From the NCBI GenBank assembly GCA_003021015.1, contig PXRK01000025.1, positions 1 to 40,437 of the forward strand: a stretch of DNA of 40,437 nt, in the 5' to 3' direction. A program made the position numbers and the translations under genes. The notes beneath the pieces were generated by a model. It was not told where the DNA came from. It did not search any database and saw only the letters and a list, made by a program, of their open reading frames with translations. Positions 33,729 to 40,437 of the stretch are shown one piece after another (positions within the stretch are counted from its first letter, which is position 1; every line of letters starts with the position of its first letter). This DNA comes from Halobacteriales archaeon QS_4_66_20 (lineage in GTDB: Archaea; Halobacteriota; Halobacteria; Halobacteriales; Haloarculaceae).

Positions 33729-36008
33729 TCAGTCCCACTTGTAGCTCACCTGGCTCATGACGTGGCGGCTCGTCAGTTCCGCGGAGGCCTCCGTATAGTC
33801 GAACAGCTCCTGCATGTTCCCGATCGTGTCGGCCTTGATGTCGGCGGTCTCGGTGCCGCCCGGCGGGTTGTCCCACTGGTAGGGGTCGAAGTCCTCGAAC
33901 GTGCGCCGGACGTCGTCCCAGTCGTGGGTGCCCAGCACGGACTTGATCACCGGAATCTCCTTCGGGTTGACGTCCGAGACCTGGAACTCCTCGTCGCGGT
34001 GGCGCCACGCGTGGCGGTTCAGCGCCGTGATGATCTTCTCGTTGCGGAACTTCCGGACTTCCTCGTGGGGTTTGTCACCCTTGTAGTCGTCCTCGTCGAA
34101 CCGGCCGAGGTGCTCGATCTCGAACACCTTCATCTTCAGCAGGTCGGGCTCCTCGCGCTCGCCGCGCTCGTTCTCGATGCGCTCGCCCTCCGACCAGGCG
34201 TAGACGTGCTCGACGTACTCCTCGACTGTCCCCTCCTCGACGCGCTTGTCCCGCATCATCGCGTCCAGCACGTCCTCCTCCTGTCGCGAGATGATGTAGT
34301 TCTTGACGGGTGCGATCCGCTCCTCGTAATCCGTCGCTTCGGCGGTCGAGAACACGGGCGCGTCCGAGAGTCGCTCGGCCATCGCGTTGATCACGTCGCG
34401 GGGCATGAGCACGCCCTCGACGGGCAGCTCCTCGTGGAACCGCTCGGACTCCTCGTGCAGCAGGTCCGCGATGATGTCCCGTGTGTACGTGACGGGGATC
34501 CCGTGCTGGCCGTCGGTGCCGTCGCCCTCGAAGTCGACGTCGTCGATGTCGATGCGCTCGTCGCCGTCCCGGAGGTAGCCCCGATCGAACAGCAGCGCCT
34601 TCTCGACCAGCGAGATGTCCTCCGGCAGATCGGTGGCGTCCAGGCGGGTGATGACGGCGTACATCGCCGCGCCCTCGACGGCGTGTGGGGCGAGTTCCCG
34701 CGAGACGACGTCGTCGTCGCCCCGCCGGACGTCGATCGTCAGCGGCGCGCGGATCCACTCCTCGAGCTGGTCCCAGGAGTTGGCGTCCCAGACGCTGGTT
34801 TCGTCGGTGAGTTCGCGCCGCAACAGCTCCGCCTCCAGCGAGAGGTTCGTCAGGTACGTGAACTCGTGGCGGTCGAGCCGGCGCTTGAGCGCCTTCAGCG
34901 GGTCGCTGCCCTCGCGTTCGGCGTGCTGATTGAGCTGGTCCTCGAGGTCCGGGTTCGAGATGATGATCAGCTGCGTGTCGATGTCCATCCCGATCCCCTT
35001 GTCGAGCTTCACGCGGCCCTCGTCGGGGACGTTCAAAAGCTTCTGCAGCAGGTCGGCGTGCTGGGCGGCGTCCTCGACGATGGTCACCAGCCCGTTGCCC
35101 TGCGAGAGCACGCCGTCGTAGGAAAATGCCTGCGGGTTCTTCCGGCCTCGCGAGTCCAGCTCCCGCAGCATGCCGGCCATCCAGGAGCCGACGAGGCGTT
35201 CCTTCGGCGAGCCGTCGTCCTCGGAGTGGAGGATGCCGATCCCCCGCCCGACGTCGACGACGAAGTTCTTCACCCGGAGGTGGGCGGGCGCGGTGACCTG
35301 CGTGAACAGGTCCTCGGCGCCCTGGCGACGGTACTGCTCCTCCAGGTAATCGTACGCCTCACGGCAGAACGGGTCGAGGTCGCCCTCGATCCGGATCGGG
35401 ATGTGGTCGTCGAGACGGTCGTTCAGCTCCGCGACGAGTTCCTCGCGGACGTCGCCCGGGAACACCGTCAACGGATGGGACTGCACCGGACTTTCGTACC
35501 AGTCGTCCTCGTCGGGCGAGGGCTCGTCGCCGTACGTCAGCCCGGGCTGGCCGCCCGCGCCGGCGATGTTCCACTCCAGGGTGTACCGGCGGCCCTGGTC
35601 AGTCTTGGAGTACTCCCGGAGCCCGTTGACGAAACAGCGCTTCAGCTCGGACTTGCCCGTGGCGGTGGGGCCGTCGAGCCAGAGGATCTTCTCCTCCTTG
35701 CCGCGGCCGGCGGCGATCGAGCGGAGGTCGTCGACGAAGCGGTTCAGCACCTCGGTGTTGCCGAGGATGGCGTGCTCGCCGTCGTTCCGCGGGTCGTCGA
35801 AAAAGCGGTAGCGCTGCTTCTCCTCGCCCTCCTCGATCACCGTCCGGGTGCCGGCGTGCTCGATAGCATCGAGCAGGTACTTGGAGGCGTGGGCCGCCAG
35901 GTGGGGCTCCTCGAACAGCAGGTCGACGTACGCCTCCAGTTCCAGTGGCTCCTGGTAGGTGTCCGACAGCGCCCGGTCGGCCGCGTCGATGTACGAGTCG
36001 CCGGGCAC
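33729..36008 (-). CDS. PrkA-type serine protein kinase, second copy
   Basis: This 759-residue protein starts at a GTG (36008), four bases after the stop of the upstream kinase gene; the overlapping ATG at 36013 is in another frame. The AAA-like N-terminal half has Walker A GPTATGKSE (about residue 113), WNIAGAGGQPGLTYGDEPSP, and GILHSEDDGSPKERL. The C-terminal PrkA-like region includes IIISNPDLEDQLNQ and LDRHEFTYL. It is more divergent than the first copy, with a long extra C-terminal region. PrkA proteins were described as Ser kinases, with AAA+ protease activity also reported for family members; which applies here is open. Confidence 0.9.
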   Translation of the reverse strand: MPGDSYIDAADRALSDTYQEPLELEAYVDLLFEEPHLAAHASKYLLDAIEHAGTRTVIEEGEEKQRYRFFDDPRNDGEHAILGNTEVLNRFVDDLRSIAAGRGKEEKILWLDGPTATGKSELKRCFVNGLREYSKTDQGRRYTLEWNIAGAGGQPGLTYGDEPSPDEDDWYESPVQSHPLTVFPGDVREELVAELNDRLDDHIPIRIEGDLDPFCREAYDYLEEQYRRQGAEDLFTQVTAPAHLRVKNFVVDVGRGIGILHSEDDGSPKERLVGSWMAGMLRELDSRGRKNPQAFSYDGVLSQGNGLVTIVEDAAQHADLLQKLLNVPDEGRVKLDKGIGMDIDTQLIIISNPDLEDQLNQHAEREGSDPLKALKRRLDRHEFTYLTNLSLEAELLRRELTDETSVWDANSWDQLEEWIRAPLTIDVRRGDDDVVSRELAPHAVEGAAMYAVITRLDATDLPEDISLVEKALLFDRGYLRDGDERIDIDDVDFEGDGTDGQHGIPVTYTRDIIADLLHEESERFHEELPVEGVLMPRDVINAMAERLSDAPVFSTAEATDYEERIAPVKNYIISRQEEDVLDAMMRDKRVEEGTVEEYVEHVYAWSEGERIENERGEREEPDLLKMKVFEIEHLGRFDEDDYKGDKPHEEVRKFRNEKIITALNRHAWRHRDEEFQVSDVNPKEIPVIKSVLGTHDWDDVRRTFEDFDPYQWDNPPGGTETADIKADTIGNMQELFDYTEASAELTSRHVMSQVSYKWD

Positions 36009-36012
36009 GGCA

Positions 36013-38085
36013 TCAGTCCTCCATCTCGCTCTTTGCGACCTCGGCGCCCGCGAACTCGAGCACTTCCCTGGCGCCCTCCTCGGAGTAGCCCTGCTCGATC
36101 AGCGCGTCGATCCACTCGTTGCGCTCCTCGTCGTCCATGTCGCCGCTGGAGACGAGTGCCGAGAAGTTGATGTTGTGCTTTTTGTCCTCCCAGAGCTTCC
36201 GCTCCAGTGCGCGGCGCAGGCGGTCGTTGTCCTGGGGGTCGAACGACGAGCCCTCGCGGGCGCGCCGGGACACCCAGTTCGCGACCTCCTGGCGGAAGTC
36301 GTCCTTGCGGTCCTCGGGGAGGTTCAGCTTCTCCTCGACGCTGCGGAGGAACTGCTCGTCGGGCTCCTGTTCCCGTCCCGTAAGCTCGTCCTCGACGGTG
36401 TCGTCGTCGATGTATGCCATGACGTGGTCCATGTACTTCTCGCCCTGGCGCTGGATCTCGTCGACGTCGTACGCCAGCGCGTGGCGGACGTCTTCGATTG
36501 CGCGCTCTTTGTACTCCTCGCGGACAAGTTCCAGATAGCGGTAGTACGTCTCGAACAGGTCCGCGGAGATCGAGCCGTGGTTTTCGAGGTTGCCCTCGAG
36601 GTGGTTGAACGTCGTCAGCGGCGAGAGGAACGAGCGGCCGCGGTGCATCGAGTCCATGATCGCCTCGGCGATCTCGTCGCCGATGAACCGTGGCGAGACG
36701 CCGTCCATCCCCTCGCCGATGTCGGTCTTCTCCTCGGCCTCCTCGCGGAGTTTCTTGACGTCGACGTCCTCGGTCTCGTCGATCTCGCCGTTGTACGCCT
36801 TCGCCTTCTGGACGAGGTCGATGCTCGAGGTGTCGGGCTCCTCGATCCGGGTGAGAACGCCGAACAGCCCGGCCATCTCCAGGGTGTGGGGTTCGACCTG
36901 GATGTCCGGCAGGTCGGCGTTGCGGAGCATCTTCCGGTAGATCTGTGCCTCGTTGTCGTAGGAGAGCACGTACGGGAAGTTGATCCGCTTGGTCCGGTCG
37001 TTGAACGCCTCCATCTTCTCGTCGCCCTTCTTGTCGCGGTACTCGGGCATGTTGGTCCGCCCGACGATCAGCTGGTCGATGTCGATCCGCGGGTTGTTCT
37101 TGGGCTTGATCGTCTGCTCCTGGGTGGCGTGCAGGAAGTCGTAGAGAAACTCCCGCTGCAGTTTGAGCAGCTCCTCGCCGGAGAAGATGCCGCGGTTCGC
37201 GTTACAGAACGCCCCCGAGTAGTCGAACGCGCGGGGGTCCGATTCGCCGTAGATGGCGATCTTCGAGTAGTTGACGTCGCCCGTGAGTTCGGTCTCGTCC
37301 TGGTTTTTCTTGTCCTTGGGCTCGAACGTCTCGATCGCCTGGCGCATGTTCTCGTCGGCGACCAGCCGGATCACCTCGACGTGGTTCTCCAGGACGGACT
37401 GGAGGTCGTCGTCGTAGTGAGCGAGCAGCCGATCCATGTAGAACTCGCTGGCGGGGTCCAGCGCCTGCTCGTTGCGGATCGTGTACGGCGCGTCGAGCCG
37501 CTCGTTGATGTCCTCGATCACCGAATCGCGCTGCTCCTGGGGGACCAGAACGATCGGATCCTGGTTCATCGGGGACCGGACGGTGTCGTCGGCCGGATCC
37601 TGGTCGGGGATCACGTCACAGAGGTTCCTCCAGCGGAACGTGTACATCCGGCCCTCGTCGCGGCTGGTGTAGTCCTCGAAGTACGTCCGGATCTGGGAGT
37701 CGAAGTCGGACTTGCCAGACCCGACCGGGCCCAGAAGCAGGAGGATCCGCCGCTCGGGACCCAGGCCGCGGGCGCCCGACTTGACCTTGTTGACGAACTC
37801 GTGCATCGCCTCGTGGATGACACGCCCGTAGAAGGTGTTCTCGCCGTCGTTCAGCGGATCCTCGGCGGCGAGGGCGTACTCGACGACGCCCGCCTCCTCG
37901 TCGTAGTCGGTGCCGTAGAAATCGAACATATCCGCCACCCGCTGGTGGGCACTGCGGGCAATGCGGGGCTCCTCGTAGAGCTCCTCGAGGTACCAGTCGA
38001 AGGACTTGGTCTGCCTGAGATCCCCCGGAATGGTGTTGCGATACTCCTCACTCAGCGATTCGAGCGTGTTGTGCTTCTCACTCAT
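36013..38085 (-). CDS. prkA: PrkA-type serine protein kinase, first copy
   Basis: This is 690 residues from the ATG at 38085. It is close to bacterial PrkA/YeaG (about 630-645): Walker A GPVGSGKSDFDSQ (about residue 118), YTFRWRNLC, NRGIFSGEELLKLQREFLYD, PKNNPRIDIDQLIVGRTNMP, RTKRINFPYVLSYDNEAQIY, and PRFIGDEIAEAIMDSM. It is the first gene of the prkA1-prkA2-DUF444-spoVR operon, the archaeal counterpart of yeaG-yeaH-ycgB, linked in bacteria to starvation and stationary phase. The promoter is about 155 bp upstream, leaving an unusually long leader or an N-terminal extension from a GTG at 38214. Confidence 0.93.
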   Translation of the reverse strand: MSEKHNTLESLSEEYRNTIPGDLRQTKSFDWYLEELYEEPRIARSAHQRVADMFDFYGTDYDEEAGVVEYALAAEDPLNDGENTFYGRVIHEAMHEFVNKVKSGARGLGPERRILLLLGPVGSGKSDFDSQIRTYFEDYTSRDEGRMYTFRWRNLCDVIPDQDPADDTVRSPMNQDPIVLVPQEQRDSVIEDINERLDAPYTIRNEQALDPASEFYMDRLLAHYDDDLQSVLENHVEVIRLVADENMRQAIETFEPKDKKNQDETELTGDVNYSKIAIYGESDPRAFDYSGAFCNANRGIFSGEELLKLQREFLYDFLHATQEQTIKPKNNPRIDIDQLIVGRTNMPEYRDKKGDEKMEAFNDRTKRINFPYVLSYDNEAQIYRKMLRNADLPDIQVEPHTLEMAGLFGVLTRIEEPDTSSIDLVQKAKAYNGEIDETEDVDVKKLREEAEEKTDIGEGMDGVSPRFIGDEIAEAIMDSMHRGRSFLSPLTTFNHLEGNLENHGSISADLFETYYRYLELVREEYKERAIEDVRHALAYDVDEIQRQGEKYMDHVMAYIDDDTVEDELTGREQEPDEQFLRSVEEKLNLPEDRKDDFRQEVANWVSRRAREGSSFDPQDNDRLRRALERKLWEDKKHNINFSALVSSGDMDDEERNEWIDALIEQGYSEEGAREVLEFAGAEVAKSEMED

Positions 38086-38235
38086 GTCGTGTCCGCCTCG
38101 TTTCGGTGCCGAACTGGTTGAACGCCGCCACGCGTCGCGTCCAGTGTGCGGTGTGTCATTGTGGTTGTCTCGCACGGAAGCCAGCCCGACGCACGGCGTT
38201 TGCGCGGACCACACGCTTCGGGGCGGCTACCGATA

Positions 38236-38252
38236 GTATTTATTATAGAAGG
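38236..38252 (-). promoter_or_regulatory. TATA box of the prkA operon
   Basis: The minus strand reads CTATAATAAATACTATCG. Transcription would start near 38215-38218, about 130 nt before the prkA ATG and just before an in-frame GTG at 38214. A second AT-rich run (ACTATTTAAAATTTC, 38257-38271) lies beside it and could serve either strand. Confidence 0.55.
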
Positions 38253-38404
38253 ACTCATACTATTTAAAATTTCTTACCGGCGGGTAATTCCCACGTACCT
38301 GAGAGGACGTAGTCGGAGTACGTCCAGGGTCTGATACGCGTTATGAGTCGTTACAGAGATCACAGGAATCGAGCGTTTAAAAGCCTCTACCCTGACTGGC
38401 CCTG

Positions 38405-38420
38405 CAGCCACCAGTATCAG
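38405..38420. repeat. palindromic element, solo arm
   Basis: AGCCACCAGTATCAG is the reverse complement of the TGGTGGC-type end seen at 28622. A CTGATAC at 38331 might be the remnant of the other end, but the arms do not match. Confidence 0.4.
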
Positions 38421-38543
38421 CTGAATCACTGGAATCGTGAGGATACTCCGAGGAGCCGGTCGGAGATCCGTGAAAATTATCATTCTTCCACCAAGTTTGC
38501 TGGCAAACACCGGACTCATGCCGGCGCGGGTCCAACGGGAGGT

Positions 38544-38933
38544 ATGGAGTTCGAGGAGCTCGCGCCGGGGTGGGAGGTCTGGAGCGTCGAATCGACGACG
38601 GCCGTGCTCGTCTTCCGGCCCAACGTGTTCGACACCGACGCGTTTCCCGCACCCTGTGTGCCGACGATCTACGTGACGAAAGGCAAGCGGGGGCGCCGGC
38701 CCGGCCGCGACCGGCCGAGCGCCGGCGATCCCTGGTACGTCACACTGTATCTCGAACCGGACGTCACCGGCGAGCAACGGGAGTTCGACAGCCGGGAGGT
38801 GGCCCGCGAGGGGGCGGCCGACCTCGCGGCCGCGTTCGCGCGCGGGGACGTGGACTATCGCTCGCTGTACCAGGTTCCCCGCCCCGAGTACTTCTCGCGG
38901 CTCGACGAACTGACGGGTCGGGACGACGAGTAG
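38544..38933 (+). CDS. haloarchaeal DUF5820-like protein
   Basis: This 129-residue soluble protein contains LAPGWEVWSVESTTAVLVFR, DTDAFPAPCVPTIYVTKGKR, DPWYVTLYLEPDV and YRSLYQVPRPEYFSRLDELT. The pattern matches what I remember of the haloarchaeal DUF5820 family; its function is unknown. The ATG at 38544 follows a GGGAGGT; an upstream in-frame extension to 38343 has a composition unlike the rest and crosses the solo palindrome arm. A TATA-like AAAATTATCATT (about 38471-38482) fits this start with a leader of about 40 nt. It is convergent with the PrsW-like gene. Confidence 0.82.
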   Translation: MEFEELAPGWEVWSVESTTAVLVFRPNVFDTDAFPAPCVPTIYVTKGKRGRRPGRDRPSAGDPWYVTLYLEPDVTGEQREFDSREVAREGAADLAAAFARGDVDYRSLYQVPRPEYFSRLDELTGRDDE

Positions 38934-38938
38934 GTGCC

Positions 38939-39051
38939 ATACGGTCGTTCGTGATTCGTTACCGCTACGGTGTCACAGTTCGTGCGTCAGAGCCCGGCAA
39001 ACGCCCGATATGACGAGACAGTTCCGAAAATAGTCACGAACGACCGTATCA
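38939..39051. repeat. palindromic element, copy at convergent genes (113 bp)
   Basis: The left end ATAC-GGTCGTTC-GTGATT-CGTTACC and the right end on the minus strand TGATAC-GGTCGTTC-GTGACT-ATTTTC share a perfect 8-nt arm. The TGA on the right is the stop codon of the PrsW-like gene. The left end begins five bases after the stop of the DUF5820-like gene. Confidence 0.88.
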
Positions 39052-40188
39052 GTCCCCCGGCGACAGTCGGCGATGGTCGATCTCGTCGTACAGCGCCTGG
39101 TACTGGCGCACTTTCCGGTACAGCAGCCCGAACCAGAACGAGTGGTAGGCGAGGACGATGGCGATGAACGCAAGCCCCGGCGGGATCCCCACTGCGCCGA
39201 AGGCACCCAGCGGCAGGATGCCGACCATCGAGTTGTACAGGCCGTGGATGAACGCGGCGATCAGCAGCCCCTTGACGACGATCGGCGCCCAGTTGTCGGG
39301 GTTGAACTTCGCCAGCCCCAGGTAGAAGCCGGCCCAGGCCGAGAAGACGATGTGGCCGGGGCCAACGAACGCCCGCGTGGCCGCAGCCAGTGCGGCGTAC
39401 TCGACGCCGCCAGCACCACCGCTCGGGAGCGTCTCGGTCGATGCACCCACGACGTAGATGAAGTTCTCGATGGCGGCGAACCCGAGGCCCGCAACAGCGC
39501 CGTACACCACACCGTCGACGACGGTACGGAACGCCTCGTTCTGGTACGCCCGCACTCTGATCGCCAGCCACTTGACCGTCTCCTCGATGGGGCCGACGAC
39601 GAGGAAGTAAAACAGGACGACGCCCGCGGGGCCGAGCACCGCGAATCCTGGCTGCAGGCGCGAGTTCGCGGCGGCGGCGAAGCTGGCGAACAGCATCGAC
39701 AGCAGGAACGTGACCGCGACCAGTTCGAACGGCTCCCGTGTGGTCGGATCCCAGTACCAGAGCGTGAGCGCGACGAACAGCGCGGGGACGACCGAGAGCG
39801 CGGCCAGGATCCCCAGCACCGGCTGGTCGAACACGAGCAGGCCGGCGACCAGCACCTGTCCCAGAAACAGCACCAGTGCGGTGCCCACCAGCAGTCGGGA
39901 CCGCGCCGTCCGCAGCCAGCCCGCGACCGACACTGCGAGCCTGTCGAGGCTGCTTCTCACCTCCCAGGTTGCTACGTCGTAGAGGTCGTACTCCGCGGCG
40001 AAGCGCGACTTGACCGGATCAGTGACGCGCCGTCGATCCGACCGGTCGTCCCCCCCGGACCGCGCCGCTGGCAGTCTCCGTCCGCCCGGCGCCGATCGTT
40101 CGCGGTCCCGCGCGGGGGCGCCGCCGTCGGTGCCGTTCCGCGACGGCCCACGGACCGAACCGTCCCCGCGATCCTCTGAGTCTCTCAT
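39049..40188 (-). CDS. PrsW-like intramembrane metalloprotease (CPBP/PrsW superfamily)
   Basis: The 379-residue membrane protein has a disordered, Arg/Asp/Gly-rich cytoplasmic N-terminus (about 1-60), then about eight hydrophobic helices. Catalytic-type motifs are EETVKW (about residue 205), FAAIENFIYVVG, GPGHIVFSAWAGFYLG and AAFIHGLYNS: the Glu-Glu and His residues that bind zinc in PrsW-type proteases. PrsW in bacteria cleaves anti-sigma factors; the archaeal substrate is unknown. The ATG at 40188 is used; the frame upstream passes through a palindrome arm and lacks similarity. Its TGA stop is shared with the palindrome at 38939. Confidence 0.9.
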   Translation of the reverse strand: MRDSEDRGDGSVRGPSRNGTDGGAPARDRERSAPGGRRLPAARSGGDDRSDRRRVTDPVKSRFAAEYDLYDVATWEVRSSLDRLAVSVAGWLRTARSRLLVGTALVLFLGQVLVAGLLVFDQPVLGILAALSVVPALFVALTLWYWDPTTREPFELVAVTFLLSMLFASFAAAANSRLQPGFAVLGPAGVVLFYFLVVGPIEETVKWLAIRVRAYQNEAFRTVVDGVVYGAVAGLGFAAIENFIYVVGASTETLPSGGAGGVEYAALAAATRAFVGPGHIVFSAWAGFYLGLAKFNPDNWAPIVVKGLLIAAFIHGLYNSMVGILPLGAFGAVGIPPGLAFIAIVLAYHSFWFGLLYRKVRQYQALYDEIDHRRLSPGD

Positions 40189-40238
40189 TGTTCCGGGGTA
40201 CGTCCTAGCCCTCCGAGAATGTTTGTGTTGTGGGGATC

Positions 40239-40258
40239 GATACAGCCAGACGTGAATC
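40239..40258. repeat. palindromic element, solo end
   Basis: GATAC-AGCCAGAC-GTGAATC is the end type of copies 3 and 4 with one base shift in the core. It lies about 50 bp upstream of the PrsW-like gene start. No partner arm is found before the window edge. Confidence 0.55.
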
Positions 40259-40336
40259 GAGCGGTGCATCACCTTTGGGGCGGATGACACTGGGATAGTA
40301 TTTTTGCCGTTCTGTATTGTAGGTGAGTAGAGGAGG

Positions 40337-40437
40337 ATGTCCCAGGTCTCGAAGCTCAATTACTGGTTTCCAGTGGGAGTGAGCATTTTCTGTTTCCTCC
40401 TTGGCCTGTTTTCCCTTGCTTGGGGTTTGACAGCGCA
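40337..40437 (+). CDS. start of a membrane protein (cut by window edge)
   Basis: ATG TCC CAG opens a frame that stays open to the last base: MSQVSKLNYWFPVGVSIFCF continuing LLGLFSLAWGLTA. It begins with a short polar stretch and then a hydrophobic helix. GAGGAGG directly precedes the ATG, and a TATA-like TAGTATTTTTG (about 40295-40305) is suitably placed. The base composition is less GC-rich than that of the neighbours. The family cannot be judged from 33 residues. Confidence 0.65.
   Translation, partial: MSQVSKLNYWFPVGVSIFCFLLGLFSLAWGLTA

Overview
The window is a GC-rich haloarchaeal chromosome segment (class Halobacteria). The evidence is the 5' part of an archaeal 16S rRNA with haloarchaeal-type tandem promoters, very acidic proteins, an MC1 chromosomal protein, twin-arginine secreted proteins, HalX, DUF5305 and DUF1102 families, and short or absent 5' leaders behind TATA boxes. 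The genus cannot be settled from the sequence alone.

Layout. (1) 1-1045: start of a 16S gene on the minus strand, its leader, three promoters about 82 bp apart, and a palindromic element. (2) 1.3-5.1 kb: MC1, a SHOCT-type membrane protein, a small AbrB-like protein, quinone-type dihydroorotate dehydrogenase (pyrD), a YdjM-like membrane hydrolase and a decayed PAS histidine kinase. (3) 5.4-15.7 kb: a cell-surface/secretion locus. It has two near-twin winged-helix membrane proteins, a DUF5305 protein, a SipW-like signal peptidase, a Cys-motif membrane protein, three secreted proteins sharing one N-terminal module, and a HalX response regulator. (4) 15.8-24.5 kb: a complete minus-strand Mrp-type cation/proton antiporter operon of nine overlapping genes (E-F-G-DUF4040-B-C-D-D-D). 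(5) 24.7-28.6 kb: an Mrp/ApbC Fe-S carrier ATPase, a long-chain acyl-CoA ligase and a YjbQ protein, then about 560 bp of repeat-rich DNA. (6) 29.2-38.1 kb: a minus-strand operon prkA1-prkA2-DUF444-spoVR, matching the bacterial yeaG-yeaH-ycgB stress module; spoVR is interrupted by a 395-residue LAGLIDADG intein. (7) 38.5-40.4 kb: a DUF5820-like protein, a PrsW-like protease and the start of a membrane protein running off the window.

The most unusual structure is a dispersed family of small palindromes: seven two-armed copies (50-122 bp) and about six one-armed remnants. Each full copy has conserved end motifs (TAC, then 8 nt, then GTGAYT) around an 8-nt arm that differs between subfamilies yet is matched by its own partner arm. 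In four cases the outer TGA of the end TGATAC is exactly the stop codon of the adjacent gene, and a T-rich stretch follows about 20 nt later. This fits either a mobile element using structured ends or a recruited 3'-end/terminator element.

The secretion locus is the best candidate for an under-described system. The three secreted proteins share a motif just after the predicted signal peptide, next to a SipW-like peptidase, as expected for a TasA/camelysin-like fibre system. That function is inference.
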